64,000 nt of DNA from positions 930,001-994,000 of the forward strand of contig CP071496.1 in NCBI GenBank assembly GCA_017354895.1. Reading direction: 5' to 3'. Shown one piece after another: positions 33,169 through 45,506 of this stretch (the stretch's first letter is position 1; every line of letters begins with the position of its first letter). The position numbers were made by a program, and so were the translations under genes. The notes under the pieces were generated by a model that was not told the origin of the DNA, made no database searches, and saw only the letters and a program-made list of their open reading frames with translations. The DNA comes from Podospora comata (Eukaryota > Ascomycota > Sordariomycetes > Sordariales > Podosporaceae).

Positions 33169-35521
33169 GTTGATGGTATCAAAGATGAACTAGAGAAATT
33201 TCAACCAAAGTGCTAGGTGTTTGATCTTGAGATCCTTAACTAGCTGATTAGGAAACAGCTTTGCCAGTATACCAATATATAAAGAAGAACAAGATGGCCA
33301 TTTCAACCACTGCGGATAACGTTGGGCCGCAAATGCCGGGTTGAAAGGATCAGAGAGTGTATATGAAACGGCCCGTCTGTGGCCATGATGGGAGTCTTTA
33401 GCTGTCCATGCCATCGCGATGAGCCAGTCAAAGCTGCAGACCAAGTTAGCAATCCAGGATAACTACGTCGTCGAGGATGGGTGACAAATGAGGTTGTGTG
33501 TGCCCCAGAGTGTCTGTCGAATGAGAAGCTGGCTGGCCAATATCAACCCGCACGTTTTGATGGAGACCATTGATGCCGTGCTCTGACACTCTTGTCTGCA
33601 ACCTGAGTGCCGAACACTGGCTGAGATAGAGCTCTAACAGATGAGAGCTATCGATCTGACTTGGCTACCCATCGAATGAGAAACTCATCACTCCTAGCTG
33701 AAATCACGAACCTCTGTCTACGAACTGAAAAACACTTGTAGCCGACGAATATCTGCTTGCATATCTGCAGATATAGCGATCTGGTGCCCTTGAAGCTGGA
33801 GCAAAAATGGCGGAGACAAGCATCCGGTCTAAAACAGGCAGAGAGGTGGTTCCTTCCCCAGACTCGAGACTGCACTGAGGTCACGGGACATGCGCAGGCA
33901 GAACAAGCAATGCAAAGAATGCAATCCGGCAGTCAGGTCACGGGAGCTAGCTTGACAGTTGCACGGCAGTTGAAGGGTGCCTGTCTGCCTTACTACTACC
34001 CCTCCACCCCCTTTCACATACTGTTAATAGACACCAAACAGGGCCCAAGCATCTTAGGTTCTTGGTCGGCCCTTTATCACAGATAAATATATGCCTTTGT
34101 GCGCCCTGGCGTTCTGCTTTTGCAGTTTTCTGTTCCTTCTTGCATATTGTCCCTCACGAACACGACTCTCACCGTTGCCAAAAACCGAGGACATCGACCC
34201 TCCGCATATCGATCGATCGAAGCAAACGTATAAAGCAGCCGCCATCAGCCGCCTGGTTTATTATCCCCAGAAACGCCCATCGCATGCTCTCCCCACAGTT
34301 CGACCGACAGACCTCCCCAACCAGGGGCGGCCTCGTGAGCAATCGCCACGGTCTCAATCCTAGGGCTGGCCCGACGGACCGCGAGATCTACTATACGCAA
34401 GTTGATTGGGTATAGCCTGATTGAAGAGCAAAATGGGTCGCCAGCATCCGTTAACGACTACAGCGCCAGTAGACGCTGGTGGCTGACTGACGGGACTTTA
34501 TCCAAAGTGGGGGAGATTACAACCTTGAGCACCACTACGGAATTTTTTCTGGAACCGGCCAACCCCGAGCCAAGGACTTCCCAAGGACCCCCTCTACCGC
34601 GCCGCTCTGGAGCCGCTGGAAATTCCCCGTTGTTGCCGCTCTCTTTGCCGCAACGCCGTTGAGATTCACCTTCGTGGAAATACCCGGATTTGGCCTCTTC
34701 GAATCAATTCCAACTTCATTCAGACCGACCGAATCAGCCACGCCAGGAAAGAGGGGTTGAGGATTTCTTCACTGACTCGGCTGTCCGCTAGCCAGTATTC
34801 TATGTTGCATTCAGTCGGTGCACCGATTGTGGGCACCCCGTAATGCACCGTGATCTTTGTGATCTGCAGCCCAATGCTGCTGTTTTGTTCCGAGGCACCT
34901 GAGATTGGAGCGCAAACGAGTCCCCTGAGAATGGAGACAGACAACGTCAGCGACTATGCAGGCAAGATTACCGGTTCATACATCAATGCTTGGCCATGAG
35001 TCGAAACGTCCCGCGTCGGCGTCTGCTTCCGTTCGGTGCCTTGCCTCCCCTGAACTCCCCTGCCTACGCGTGCCATGCCGCCTCCTCGCCAAACTCATCA
35101 GCTTCTTCCGCCCTGGGGAAATCTTGGGGAAATCCCACCGCGCGGCTCCTTCTCCAATCTATCTGCTCCCTTCATATCAAGCATGGCTTTGCCAACGCCG
35201 CAGATCCCATATTCTCCTGGCGGAGGCTATACTCTGGTCATGCAGCCCAATTTATTTCCTTACATCTCCTCCAAGTCATCGGCTCTGATTCTGCCGCGGA
35301 TCCATCCTATCGGTGACATTCCATTTGTTTTCCCCGGACTGCGCTTCCGTGATTCGATCCTGGGAATGCGGAGTCAGGCACAGTCAGCTTACGCTCGCGA
35401 TGTGGTTATATCCATGGCTGCTCCCCGCCTGAGACGCTTGTATCTGGAGGCTGGCTTGTCTTCTTTGGCCCAGCGCTGAATCCAGAATCGTCCTGTGCTT
35501 TGGCTGTTCTGGAAAGTGACA
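33169..35521. promoter_or_regulatory. Shared divergent upstream region of AA9 and cellobiose dehydrogenase
   Basis: 2.35 kb with no supported gene; open frames here (e.g. 34956-35479) overlap one another and lack domains. It contains the AA9 TATA box and several SYGGRG sites, the consensus of the carbon catabolite repressor CreA/CRE-1, for example CTGGGG at 35113, GTGGGG near 34507 and CCCCAG near 33858. Co-regulation of the two genes is inferred; motif matches alone are weak. Confidence 0.45.
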
Positions 35522-38259
35522 ATGAAGTTTCTCAGCCGTGTTGGCGCGACTGCCCTCGCGGCGTCGCTTTGTAGGTGCTCCTAATAAGTTTTGTGATGGA
35601 AATCCGGCTGATAATCGACAGACCTGCAGCATGGCATCGCGCAAATGGCTGATGGTACCTACACTGATCAAACATCCGGCATCAAATTCAAGACGTGGAC
35701 TCAAGGCACCGAGGCTACCGAAGCCTCTCCATTCACCTTCGGTCTGGCTCTCCCAGGTGATGCTTTGACCAAAAACGCCAACGAGTACCTTGGTATCCTC
35801 GTATGTGGATCATCTACCCTCACTTCTTCTTGTGCTGACAGAGAATAGCGCTGCAAAATCGAAGATGCCGCTGCTCCCGGCTGGTGCGGTCTTTCCCACG
35901 GCCAGGCCGGTCAGATGACCAACGCCCTGCTCCTCGTTGCCTGGGCCTCTGAGGGAACTGTCTACACTTCTTTCCGCTGGGCCACCGGCTACACCTTACC
36001 TGGCCTCTACACCGGCGATGCAAAGCTGACCCAAGTTTCTTCGAACGTCACCGACACCCACTTCGAGCTGATCTACCGTTGCCAGAACTGCTTCTCCTGG
36101 AACCAAGACGGCACCAGCGGCAGCGTCGAGACAACACAGGGATTTCTCGTTTTGGGCCACGCGGCTGGCAGCTCTGGTCTGGAGAACCCAACCTGCCCTG
36201 ACCGCGCCACGTTTGGCTTCCACGATGCTGGCTTTGGTCAGTGGGGTGCTCCCTTGGAGGGTGCCACTTCCGAGTCGTACGCCGAGTGGGCTGAGCTTGC
36301 TACGACTACTCCTGAGACTGACTGTGAGGGGTAAGTAGCAGTACTATCAGTTCGGGAAGGCGTGATGCTGACGATCCTCTAGTACTGGTCCTGGTGATGC
36401 TGAGTGCACTCCTGCTCCCGAAAAGGTCTACGACTACATCGTTGTTGGTGGCGGTGCCGGCGGTATCCCCGTTGCCGACAAGCTCAGCGCCGCCGGCCAC
36501 AGCGTCTTGCTCATCGAAAAGGGACCTCCTTCCTCTGGTCGCTGGGGTGGCACCATGAAGCCCAAGTGGCTCGAGGGAACCAATCTCACTCGCTTCGATG
36601 TCCCCGGCCTCTGCAATCAGATCTGGGTCGACAGCGCCGGCATTGCCTGCACTGATACTGACCAGATGGCTGGTTGTGTTCTGGGCGGCGGTACTGCTGT
36701 CAACGCCGGTCTCTGGTGGAAGGTAATTTCAAACTCCAAGCCCCATCCTGCAGAAAGCTTGCTTACAAATAAATCAGCCCCCCGCGTCTGACTGGGACTA
36801 CAACTTCCCCGCTGGCTGGAAGTCCAAGGATGTTGAGGCTGCCGCCAACCGTGTCTTCGACCGGATTCCTGGTACATTCAAGCCATCTGCTGATGGTGTC
36901 CTCTATCGCCGTGAAGGTTTCGATGTTCTTTCCAGCGGCCTGAGGAAGTCGGGCTACAAGGAGGTTGTTGCCAATCAGTCGCCCAACGAGAAGAACGGCG
37001 CGTTTGCGCACACCCACTTCATGTTCCGATACGGTGAGAGAGATGGCCCGCTTGCCACATACCTTGTTTCAGCCAACAATCGTGACAACTTTGACCTCTG
37101 GACTGGCAGTGCTGTGCGCAGGGCTATCAGAGCAGGTGGCAAGGTTACCGGTGTTGAACTCGAATGCTTGAGGGACGGTGGCTACAGCGGTGAAGTCAAG
37201 ATTAGCGCCAAGGGTGGTGTCATCTTCTCTGCTGGTACTTTTGGCTCTGCCAAGCTTCTCATGCGCAGTAAGTCCTTCTTGTGGGCTTTCTCAAGCACCG
37301 AAAGCTAACACACAATGACAGGCGGTATCGGTCCCCGTGACCAGCTCGAGATCGTTGCCGGCTCCAAGGACGGCGAGACCTTCATCTCTCGGGATCAGTG
37401 GATCGACCTCCCAGTCGGCTCCAACTTGATTGACCATCTCAACACCGATCTTATCTTGACTCACCCCGACGTCGTCTTCTATGACTTTTACGAGGCCTGG
37501 ACTGCCCCCAATGAGGGTGACAAGGAGCGTTATCTCAACAATCGCACTGGTATCTTGACCCAGGCTGCCCCCAACATTGGACCCATGGTCTGGGAAGAGG
37601 TTACTCCTTCTGACGGCATCCCCCGTCAATTCCAATGGACTGCCCGTGTTGAGGGAGATGGTCGCATCACTGACTCCCCACGTATGTTAGCCCTTCTACA
37701 ATATGTAACACCCACAAGCTAACAGATTAGATGCCATGACTCTCAGCCAGTACCTCGGAAGAGGTGTCGTTTCCAGAGGCCGGATGACCATCACCCCTGG
37801 CCTCGCCACCGCTGTTTCCGAGCACCCCTATCTCCACAACGCTGGTGACAAGGAGGCCGTTATTGCTGGTATCAAGAAGCTTCAAGCCGCCCTTAACGTG
37901 ATCCCCAACATCACCTGGGTCCTTCCCCCTCCCACCGGAACTGTTGAGGACTATGTCAATGGCGTAAGTCTTTTCCTCATTTACGCGCCATGAACAATGG
38001 CTAACATTGTCGATAGCTCCCTGTCTCCCCATCCGCCCGCCGCTCCAACCACTGGATGGGTACTGCCAAACTTGGCACTGATGATGGTCGTGAGGGTGGT
38101 ACTGCCGTAGTTGACTTGGACACCAAGGTCTATGGCACTGACAACCTCTTTGTGGTTGACGCCTCCATCTTCCCTGGTATGTCGACGGGTAACCCGTCTG
38201 GCATGATCGTCATCGCGGCTGAGAAGGCTGCTGAGAGGATCTTGGCCCTCAAGGCTTAA
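35522..38259 (+). CDS. Cellobiose dehydrogenase, flavocytochrome
   Basis: A secreted haem-flavin enzyme oxidising cellobiose to the lactone and passing electrons to LPMOs. Eight exons (35522-35570, 35622-35800, 35849-36330, 36383-36723, 36779-37267, 37322-37681, 37731-37963, 38017-38259) with introns of 48-55 bp give 791 residues. Signal peptide 1-23. Cytochrome domain about 24-225 with haem ligands Met99 (GQMTNALL) and His180 (VLGHAAG). A linker follows, then the GMC dehydrogenase domain from about 253 (YDYIVVGGGAGG) with the active-site pair His723 (SNHWMG) and Asn770 (TGNPSG). It ends ERILALKA without a cellulose-binding module, i.e. class II without CBM1. All junctions keep frame and join conserved text. 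Confidence 0.95.
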
Positions 38260-39623
38260 GTGGGAGTCAAAATGGAATGTATAAATAACAAGGTGTAGGT
38301 GGTAGGAAAGTAGCAAAAATTGTACATGAGCTCAATTAGTACATGATGTTGAATGGGACGTAACAATGTGGGTTGCTGTACGGATAGAATATCGTTTAGA
38401 GCCGAAAGGGTGTCTGGATACTATGTCGGGGCAGACAGGATATGCTGAACGATGTCGTTATGAGACTTGATTGTTGAGATACCTAAGACATACAATAAGG
38501 AGGGTGATGACTGGATGTAGGTATACAAGGATGAAGCCCCTGAATACCCGCGGGACATACCTGTCTGACCTCGGTGTAATGACCCTCGGTAGGAATCGAT
38601 ACGGTTGATGGTTAAGAACTGGCTGGATTAATGAGTTTTTCTCAGTTGAACTTGCCTGTGACACCACGGTTGTAGCGAGTAATATCAATGTCACCGTTCC
38701 TCTTCCCTTTTTGCCTACCCACAACACTGTCTCACTCTACTATTACTCGACAACACCATTATCAACGACTATAGCGATGTCACACCCTTTGATGCTCAGA
38801 ACCGCTACCGTGCTGCTTTGTTTGGCAGTAGGCCTTCTATAATGAGCGTGGCCCAGAAACAGCACTTTTCCCAACATTTATACTTAAACATCTCAATACC
38901 GCGGTTTCTTAGACAATTGCAAAGGATCTTTTTAAGGTAGATATACATATAGCTATATTAGATCTGAATTTGGTCAGCTCCGGAGCCGCGCATCATTTGC
39001 ATCTGAATTACGTGGATGCCAAAAAGCGTGGCTCAAGGTGCCCAACGGTGCCTAACCTCGTAGGGGTTTTCTGTGACACCCACAACGCACAACATCATCA
39101 TTATGCACGTGTCTGCTACGGAGTGTAGATTTCTATATCACAAAGGCCTTGGCAAGAGAGCATAATAATATCTTTTAAATTTCCAAGACTACTTTTGGCT
39201 CGGAAGCTCCAACTAATCTCCCAGATTTCCACCTTCAATATTCATTCACTTACAGCCCCTGGCGCATCCAACATCCGTCTCTTGGATGGTCGAGATGCAA
39301 CATCCGACCCTTTCTCTTTGTTATCTGCGCGCTTCTCAGCACGTTCATCCCTATTCCTGTTCTTTAATACGGGGCAACGGTCAACAGCACCGTTATAATA
39401 CTTGCCCCCCGGGTTTTCTTTTGCTTCCAACGCCAATACTATCCATCCCAAGAAGGCAAGCCTGACTTGATCATGCCCATCAAAAGTCAATCAACGTTCC
39501 ATGGAGAAAGTATGGCTCTTCGTCGGACTAAGCCAATAAGGCGTGCTTGTCATCAGCCAGATTTGAAAAACGATGTGTTGAACAACCGGCGTTTTAAGTA
39601 CGCCGTAAAGTGAGCGGCGAGTT
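38260..39623. other. Intergenic, no gene seen
   Basis: Mixed composition, AT-richer in parts. Open frames at 38458-38727 and 39195-39490 are short and overlapping, without domain signal. Confidence 0.5.
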
Positions 39624-40295
39624 TTACGAGGCTCTTTTCCAAGTCAAATTTTGAATGAGATATACCCCAGCGCGACGATCATTCATAGTACTGGCCTTTG
39701 CCTCCTCGACCTCATCCTTTGATAGGTCTCGAAACACTGCTGTTCTAAACTCTTCGGGCCTGATTACCCCTCGTTTTTCAAACTCAATGAAACCAATGAG
39801 CTCCATGGCATCGAGGTTATTCGTGTCATACCTAATGACCTTGCCAGGCTTAGATGCGCAATCAGGTATGCGCTCAGGGGCGTCACTAGGTTCGTTCGCC
39901 GGAGGAGTTTCTGGTTTGCTTGCGGGAGCGAAAAACTCGGAGATCGTACCAAAACTCGGCTTTCGCTCGACCTTGCGAGCGCGGTAGAGTGCGTAGCAGA
40001 CAGGTTGTAAGATCTGTCCGTCCCACCAAGCGACCACATCGGCCTCGCTATGCAAGGCGGCCCTTGGATTATTTGGAGACATTCCGACTGTCTTAAGATG
40101 GTCTATATGCGGCTGAATGACCTTGAGGCCTATGTCAACTAGGAAGCTGGGTGGGACCTCGATCCATCCAACTGCAGGCTTTCCTCTAGCTGGGGGATCG
40201 CTCGGTTTGCGAATCTTTTTGCTTGTTAGAGGTAGAGGTTTGTGGAAGTGGCTTGACTGTGATAGAAGGGCATCCCACACGTTGCTGGGGAGCAA
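39624..40295 (-). pseudogene. Unrecognised gene or 5'-truncated relic
   Basis: 223 codons open, but the frame has no good ATG at its start: it runs on upstream (WYTHRQNRTLLPSNVWDALL) to a TAG near 40345. The text looks protein-like: GWIEVPPSFLVDIGLKVI, ADVVAWWDGQILQPVCYALY, IGFIEFEKRGVIRPEEFR and MNDRRAGVYLIQNLTW. No family is recognised. The TAG is one C-to-T step from CAG, which suggests a gene that lost its 5' part. Confidence 0.4.
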
Positions 40296-41308
40296 CGTAC
40301 GGTTTTGACGGTGCGTGTACCATGACTGTTGTTTGGCCCTCTATTGTGCAACACAGAAAGTCTGACAGGGAGAATGCGCTGCAGGCGAATAAACGGAAGA
40401 GACAAAATGGAAGATTGAAAAGCTTTTGTAGGAATGTGTGTGGGTGCCATCATGTCTCCTGTCGTCGGTTGTGCTAAATTAAGCCCGTCACTCTTTCTTA
40501 ATTCCGCCTCTCAAACTGACCTCGCCTCGAAGGTTTTTACCGTCCTAGTAGGAGGGGAAGGGGAAGGTGGTTAGGAAACCGGAGTGGCAGGAGTGGGATG
40601 GGAAGGTGGAGGATAGGTTGATAAAGCGGGTTGATGGGGTTTGGATGAGCAGAAGACCTCGTCTACAGGATTCGGGAGTTTGCCCGGTTGGGTGTACTAG
40701 CCTTTAAAAAGGGTACATTTACTTTTTATGAGGTGACAACGCCTTGGTATTGCCTGAAGTCAAAAGCTAATTAGTAAATATTTCTTAGGTTATGTAGATC
40801 TTGAGGAGACCAGACGCTGTGGAAGTAGAGTTTACGTCGGCGACCAGCTGGGGAAGTAGATATAAATGCGGTAGAATAAGATGTTATAGTACCTTAGCTA
40901 GTCCTACATTAGGGGGGGATAGCAAAAGAAGTGTACTCAGAGATATTGACATCCCCAATAAACTGTCCCATAAAAATCACAAGATAATGGGGATAAGATT
41001 GTAAATGAGTCTATCTAGAGGGCCTTATGCGTTGCTTCTTGATGGGAGAGATTTACAAAGACAGCGTTATAAAAATAAAGTTAAAGAGATGTATTATCTA
41101 TCTAGATCACCATCGGTTATAGCATAAAAGCCCATCAAGCCTCTCCTTCTTGCTCCTCTGGGAGCTTAGGCAGTTCGCTCCCCTGCTCACGAAGCGCAAG
41201 TGTAGAGCTTTGTGACCCTAAACTCGAGATGCTTGTGTTTGTTTCGCCGGAGGAATGTAGAAAACACTATCTACCGTTATTGTTGTGGATTGTGAGGTAG
41301 TGCTTTCG
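40296..41308. other. Intergenic, no gene seen
   Basis: One kilobase of moderately AT-rich DNA (especially 40700-41130) without a supported frame. Confidence 0.5.
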
Positions 41309-42589
41309 TTAGAGCCGCGCTGTTGTTGATAGTGTGACGGATGCTTTCCAGCTCCTTTTCAACATCTTACGCATTAAGTTGCGATTTTTGGGTCTCCGGT
41401 CTTGCTGATACTTCTCTTGGAAGATCCATTCGCGTACAGGTGCGTATTTGTCATCGTCCCCCCAGATCTCTATTAACCATTGTGCATATTGATTCTTGTC
41501 ACCTGCATGCCAGGCTTTGGATATCAACTCGCTCCAAGCACCAGTCGTGAGTTCATTGTTTTTCAAAGGCTGGAAGGGCCAGTACTGTAGGATGGGCGAC
41601 ATTGGCTTCTTCTTTGGTGGCAGTGGCTTCTTGGGCTGATCTACACGGTGAAGAGGATGTACCTGCTTGTTGTAGTAGTAGAACAAACGGACGGCTGTGA
41701 AGCCTATAAAAGCAACCTCCGAGCTCTTGTGTTTGCGAATGATGATTTTACTCGGATCGAGATTGTCCAAGCCAATGAGACGCTGCCACCACAAAAGTCA
41801 CTCCGCGTCAATTACGCGTGTCAGTACAGACCTGCACTCCTCCTTGCCGACGTCTTGCTTTTGCAGGATTATATCCTCCATGGTGTCGCCGGTGACCCGC
41901 TCGAGAAGGACCATACGCACCAAACGTAGACGCTCCGGAATATGGGTTTCGACCGCAAAAGTCCAGGCATCATAGTATTGGGGCACTACCCTATCGGAAA
42001 TAGATCCTTCCTCCAGGTGATGTTCCATGAGAATGTAGGACCTGGCTTCGAGGGCATAATCCAAGTCTGCGCGGGTCATGCAATCCATATCTTCATTGTA
42101 GTCTGAGTCGTCTTGGTCTCGGTCAGTTTGGTCTGGGTAATCAACCCCGTCGTAGATTTTGGCATGCGCTGCTCCGATGGGTTGCCTTTAAGGTGGCAGA
42201 CCACCACAGTTGAACCACGTCCGCGGTTTTTCTTTGATGGAATAAACTCATCAATTACAAGTATTTCTTGATCGTGGTCGATGGGTCTAACGTTTCCCAA
42301 GGACAGGGGGGTTATTTAACGCAAAGTGGAGGCGATGGTTTCGATGAGCGACGTTGACTTTGAAAGTATTTCCCCAGTACATCTGCCCAAAGGGCTCCGG
42401 TGGAATATGTGTTCGAATGTTGAGCTCGACGCCGGCTGCATAGCGCTCGCTGGGAGGGGGATCTGTGTTGATCCCATTGCGCAAAGGTGGTGTTTGCAAA
42501 AAGCTGGTGTTCGTGAAAAAGAAAATCGAATGCCCAAAATTAAACAGGAGAGAAGTAGGCCAGCGCACACCACCGTTAACCTGCCACAA
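41309..42589 (-). pseudogene. Broken kinase-like gene
   Basis: A nearly collinear protein is spread over frames from 42589 to 41309. Parts seen: GINTDPPPSERYAAGVELNI; GNVRPIDHDQEILVIDEFIP; VVVCHLKGN; ADLDYALEARSYILMEHHLE; DAWTFAVETHIP; RMVLLERVTGDTMEDIIL; then, after a TGA at 41800-41798 in the same frame, LLWWQRLIGLDNLDPSKIII and EVAFIGF. NLDPSK and AFIGF sit where a kinase catalytic loop (HxDLxPxN) and DFG would be, and both are degenerate. Two frameshifts (near 42290 and 42170) plus the TGA, one C-to-T step from CGA, mark it as broken. Relatives appear to be fungal lineage-specific kinase-like proteins. Confidence 0.55.
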
Positions 42590-42789
42590 ATGTGGCCGAG
42601 GGTTTGGAAGTGGCGTTAGGCAATAAAAAACACATGGGAATCTGGTGGCGGCAGCTGTAAGGAATTAGGCTTCACTTGGCGCTAAGCGCCACTCTCGAGT
42701 ACATAATTTGTTTTCATGCTCAAGTATCCTCCTTAAACACTCTCCCCGCCCTGCCCCTGACCCTCTTTATTTTTGCAACCATCCTTTTA

Positions 42790-42876
42790 CCCCTGACTAT
42801 TGCCCCGCCATCATTGGATATGTTTTACTTTGTAAACCGAGCACCTCGCTCTTGAGAATGCGGGTGCCTGATATTA
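42790..42876 (+). repeat. Left arm of a dispersed inverted repeat
   Basis: ACCCCTGACTATTGCCC through GGTGCCTGATATTAC is matched in reverse orientation at 45852-45935. The inner 27 bp are identical, and the left arm has a 12-bp extra segment. Confidence 0.7.
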
Positions 42877-43034
42877 CCCCGCATTTGCCGACATGAAGAG
42901 CTGCTGTGCCGTGAAGAATGGGATAGTTATGCCCTCGCCCATCTGGCTTGCGGAAGTTGCTTTACTGTTCGGCATCATATACCAACCTGGGAGTTTCTAG
43001 GCGGCTTTCACCCTCTCCCACGCGACGACACACC

Positions 43035-44024
43035 ATGTCACTCATAGAACTTCCAGCCGAGATCCTTCTTCAAATCTTCGACCATGTGGGCTCATCATAC
43101 TTCCGCTCAGATCTATCACACCTCAGAGTCTGTAAGCGATGGAACGGACTTGCCCATATCGTGTGCTTTCGCGAGGCCTGCATCACGACCAAGATGCTAC
43201 GAAGAATGGCGTTGTCTCCGTACGCGGAATCAAGTCTCCGCGAGATGGAGATTCTCGACCTGAACCTGGAAGGCTTCGGCACTGTTCGGCCGGGGACTGT
43301 CTTGGACCCGAAAGATTCCAGCTGGAATTACGCCCCGGATCAATCGTCATTGCAAAGGAGGACAATGGAACTAAACGACGATCTCGTCCACCTCGCCACC
43401 ATCATCAAACAATCCCGAAAATTACGCACCCTGCGCATCAAAGCTATCAAGCCATCGAACCCTGTTTTTGAAATCCGAGAGACGTACCTCTTCCCATCCA
43501 CGCTACGCGCCTTGCTCCTATCAACCAGCAACCTGACCGCCCTGGAGCTAGACCTCTACGGTACTCGACCAGAACCAGAGGGTCATCCCCACCACGGCGA
43601 TGACGGCCACGTCTGCCCGATGATCGGCGCGCTTCTCCCAACGTTGCAGCGTCTACGGCTGCGCGTGCGCACCATCTGCGCCGATGCCCTTAGACCCCCG
43701 CGAGACTTCCCCGGTCCTCTTCCTTTGCGTGTGCTGCTCGTTGACTTTGTTTTGACCGAGGAGCTGGCAAACGAAAAGTCAAGGTTCACCGCACGCTGCG
43801 GTGGCCCGGGGAGATTTGTCAGGTTGGCCCAAGTGGTGAGAGGGGCTGTTCTGAACCGGGCGCGGGCTCTTTTGCCGCATACGTCTGCTCCCAAGATGGT
43901 GAGGATACTGACGGGTACGTTTTCGGGCGATGAGATTCAGGGGATTGATGTGTTGACTGGTAAGAATATTAAAGTCAAAAAGGGTGCGGAGTGGGATGAT
44001 GATTCTGAGGTCATGATGGATTGA
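43035..44024 (+). CDS. F-box protein
   Basis: Probably a substrate adaptor of an SCF ubiquitin ligase. It begins MSLIELPAEILLQIFDHVGS, a clear F-box (residues 1-45: LPAEILLQIF, then HLRVCKRWNGLAH). A leucine-rich, repeat-like part follows (LRTLRIKAI, LTALELDLYGT, TLQRLRLRVRT). Single exon, 329 residues. The ATG at 43035 is chosen because the F-box starts there; the open frame extends 87 bp upstream without conserved text. The tail is acidic and charged. The target is unknown. Confidence 0.78.
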   Translation: MSLIELPAEILLQIFDHVGSSYFRSDLSHLRVCKRWNGLAHIVCFREACITTKMLRRMALSPYAESSLREMEILDLNLEGFGTVRPGTVLDPKDSSWNYAPDQSSLQRRTMELNDDLVHLATIIKQSRKLRTLRIKAIKPSNPVFEIRETYLFPSTLRALLLSTSNLTALELDLYGTRPEPEGHPHHGDDGHVCPMIGALLPTLQRLRLRVRTICADALRPPRDFPGPLPLRVLLVDFVLTEELANEKSRFTARCGGPGRFVRLAQVVRGAVLNRARALLPHTSAPKMVRILTGTFSGDEIQGIDVLTGKNIKVKKGAEWDDDSEVMMD

Positions 44025-44195
44025 ATTGTACCTAGGAAAGGGAGGAGTTCAGGATTCGGGACCTTAATTTGACCATGATCAGTAGCTACTAACCTATTTA
44101 TTATATGAGGACGCTAAAATCTCTTATCTATACTCAAAGTGGGTAGCTCGCTCGCGAGCATTGTGGCTGGTATATTTGAATAGATGCTGTTGGCT

Positions 44196-45506
44196 TTACC
44201 TCTCGCCTTTGCCAGACCCTTGAGCCTTTGCCATGTATTTATTTGCCCTCTTTGGCGCCTTTCCCCAGGCTTTATCGCCTTTGCTCACCGCCTTGGGTTT
44301 GAGCCACTCAGGCTTTTCTACCGTCACCATGTCCCTATCTCCTATGGATTTATCCATCGCCTTCATATCTTCCACAGATGCTGCTCCACATGGTAACGGC
44401 CCTAACCTCCTCAACTCCTCGCCATTCTCCCACTTGCGGAACTTGATATAGTGATACAGATTTTGCGTCCCCCTTGGGCACTTCAGCCCCAACTCCCTCG
44501 CCTTCTTGATAAGCCAGCCGCAGATGTAGTCAATCTCAGTCTCTCGGCCACCCTCCACATCCTGCAACATGGAGCTCCGGTTCTCACCGGTGCGATCGGC
44601 CAGCAGAAGAGCCTCTCTGAGCAAGGCTAGATCCGACCAGGCCTCGTCAAGTTTTGAGTTTCCCGAGGGTAGGTCGAGCACGGCACGAACAATGGGGCCG
44701 ATTTCTGCCATTAGTGAAGACGGCCTGTACTCAGCGGTGATGTCAGTGACTGGATGGTCCGGCAGAGCCCTAAATCTTTCCAAACTCCGAAGCCAACCGT
44801 TGGGGCATCTATGTGCGACCGTCAGGGGGTTGATGACAGCGTTCATGACCAGCTTGCGCAGCCGGGCGAGTTTGATCTTTTCATAGTCCAGAAACTCGGT
44901 CCGAAGGGTTGGGTGACATTTCTCGAGGGCCCGACGGAGGGGATGTTTCTTTTCTATCTCCTGACTCTCGCTGAAGGGTCCAATGTTGAGCGGGCCGGAC
45001 CCAGCCACTTGGAAGGTGAAGGGGCAGACTGGGCGGGTAGGGTCGCCGCGGCCAAAGACGCCAGTGCTGCAGACGCCTGCCCAGTATGAGGGGCGGTGCT
45101 CTGGGGATCGGAAGGCGAGGATCTGGGAGTCGAGTTCTTCCTTGACACCCATGCCGTTCTGCAGCAGCAAGACGGTCGAGTTGCGATCGAGGCGGGGCGA
45201 AAGGAAGCCGACAGGAGTGAGTGTTTGCTGGCCCTTTGTTGCGACGATCAGATTGCTGATGTGTGGTGAGCCAGGCCTGGACTGTCCGATCCACTCGGCT
45301 CTGAAGCCGGATTTGGAGTCTTGGGTGTGTTCATCGATCCATTTTGTGATTTTCCTGCCGCCGTCGACGAACTTGTCATAGGAGTCTTTTTTGCGGAAGA
45401 TCAAGGTCACGGGAAGTCTTGGGTAGTGTGTTGCCAGTGCGTGTGCGACATATTTGCCGAGGTTTCCAACCCCGAGGATATGGATGGCACGATCTGACAG
45501 CAACAT
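44196..45506 (-). CDS. Ketopantoate reductase-like (PanE/ApbA) dehydrogenase
   Basis: NADP-dependent 2-dehydropantoate 2-reductase fold, perhaps for pantothenate synthesis or another 2-oxo acid. Single exon, 436 residues. The N-terminal Rossmann motif is HILGVGNLGKYVAHALA (residues 8-24). ATKGQQT and LLLQNGMGV are the ApbA substrate-loop positions. KLVMNAVINPLTVAH carries the catalytic Lys and conserved Asn. NRSSMLQDVEGGRETEIDY is the C-terminal ApbA signature. A basic tail of about 60 residues is extra. Fungal genomes hold several such paralogs, so the exact substrate is not assigned. Confidence 0.85.
   Translation of the reverse strand: MLLSDRAIHILGVGNLGKYVAHALATHYPRLPVTLIFRKKDSYDKFVDGGRKITKWIDEHTQDSKSGFRAEWIGQSRPGSPHISNLIVATKGQQTLTPVGFLSPRLDRNSTVLLLQNGMGVKEELDSQILAFRSPEHRPSYWAGVCSTGVFGRGDPTRPVCPFTFQVAGSGPLNIGPFSESQEIEKKHPLRRALEKCHPTLRTEFLDYEKIKLARLRKLVMNAVINPLTVAHRCPNGWLRSLERFRALPDHPVTDITAEYRPSSLMAEIGPIVRAVLDLPSGNSKLDEAWSDLALLREALLLADRTGENRSSMLQDVEGGRETEIDYICGWLIKKARELGLKCPRGTQNLYHYIKFRKWENGEELRRLGPLPCGAASVEDMKAMDKSIGDRDMVTVEKPEWLKPKAVSKGDKAWGKAPKRANKYMAKAQGSGKGER

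Noticed and set aside
34956-35479. Three overlapping open frames before the cellobiose dehydrogenase start
   Set aside because: They overlap in different frames, lack domains and lie in the promoter region.
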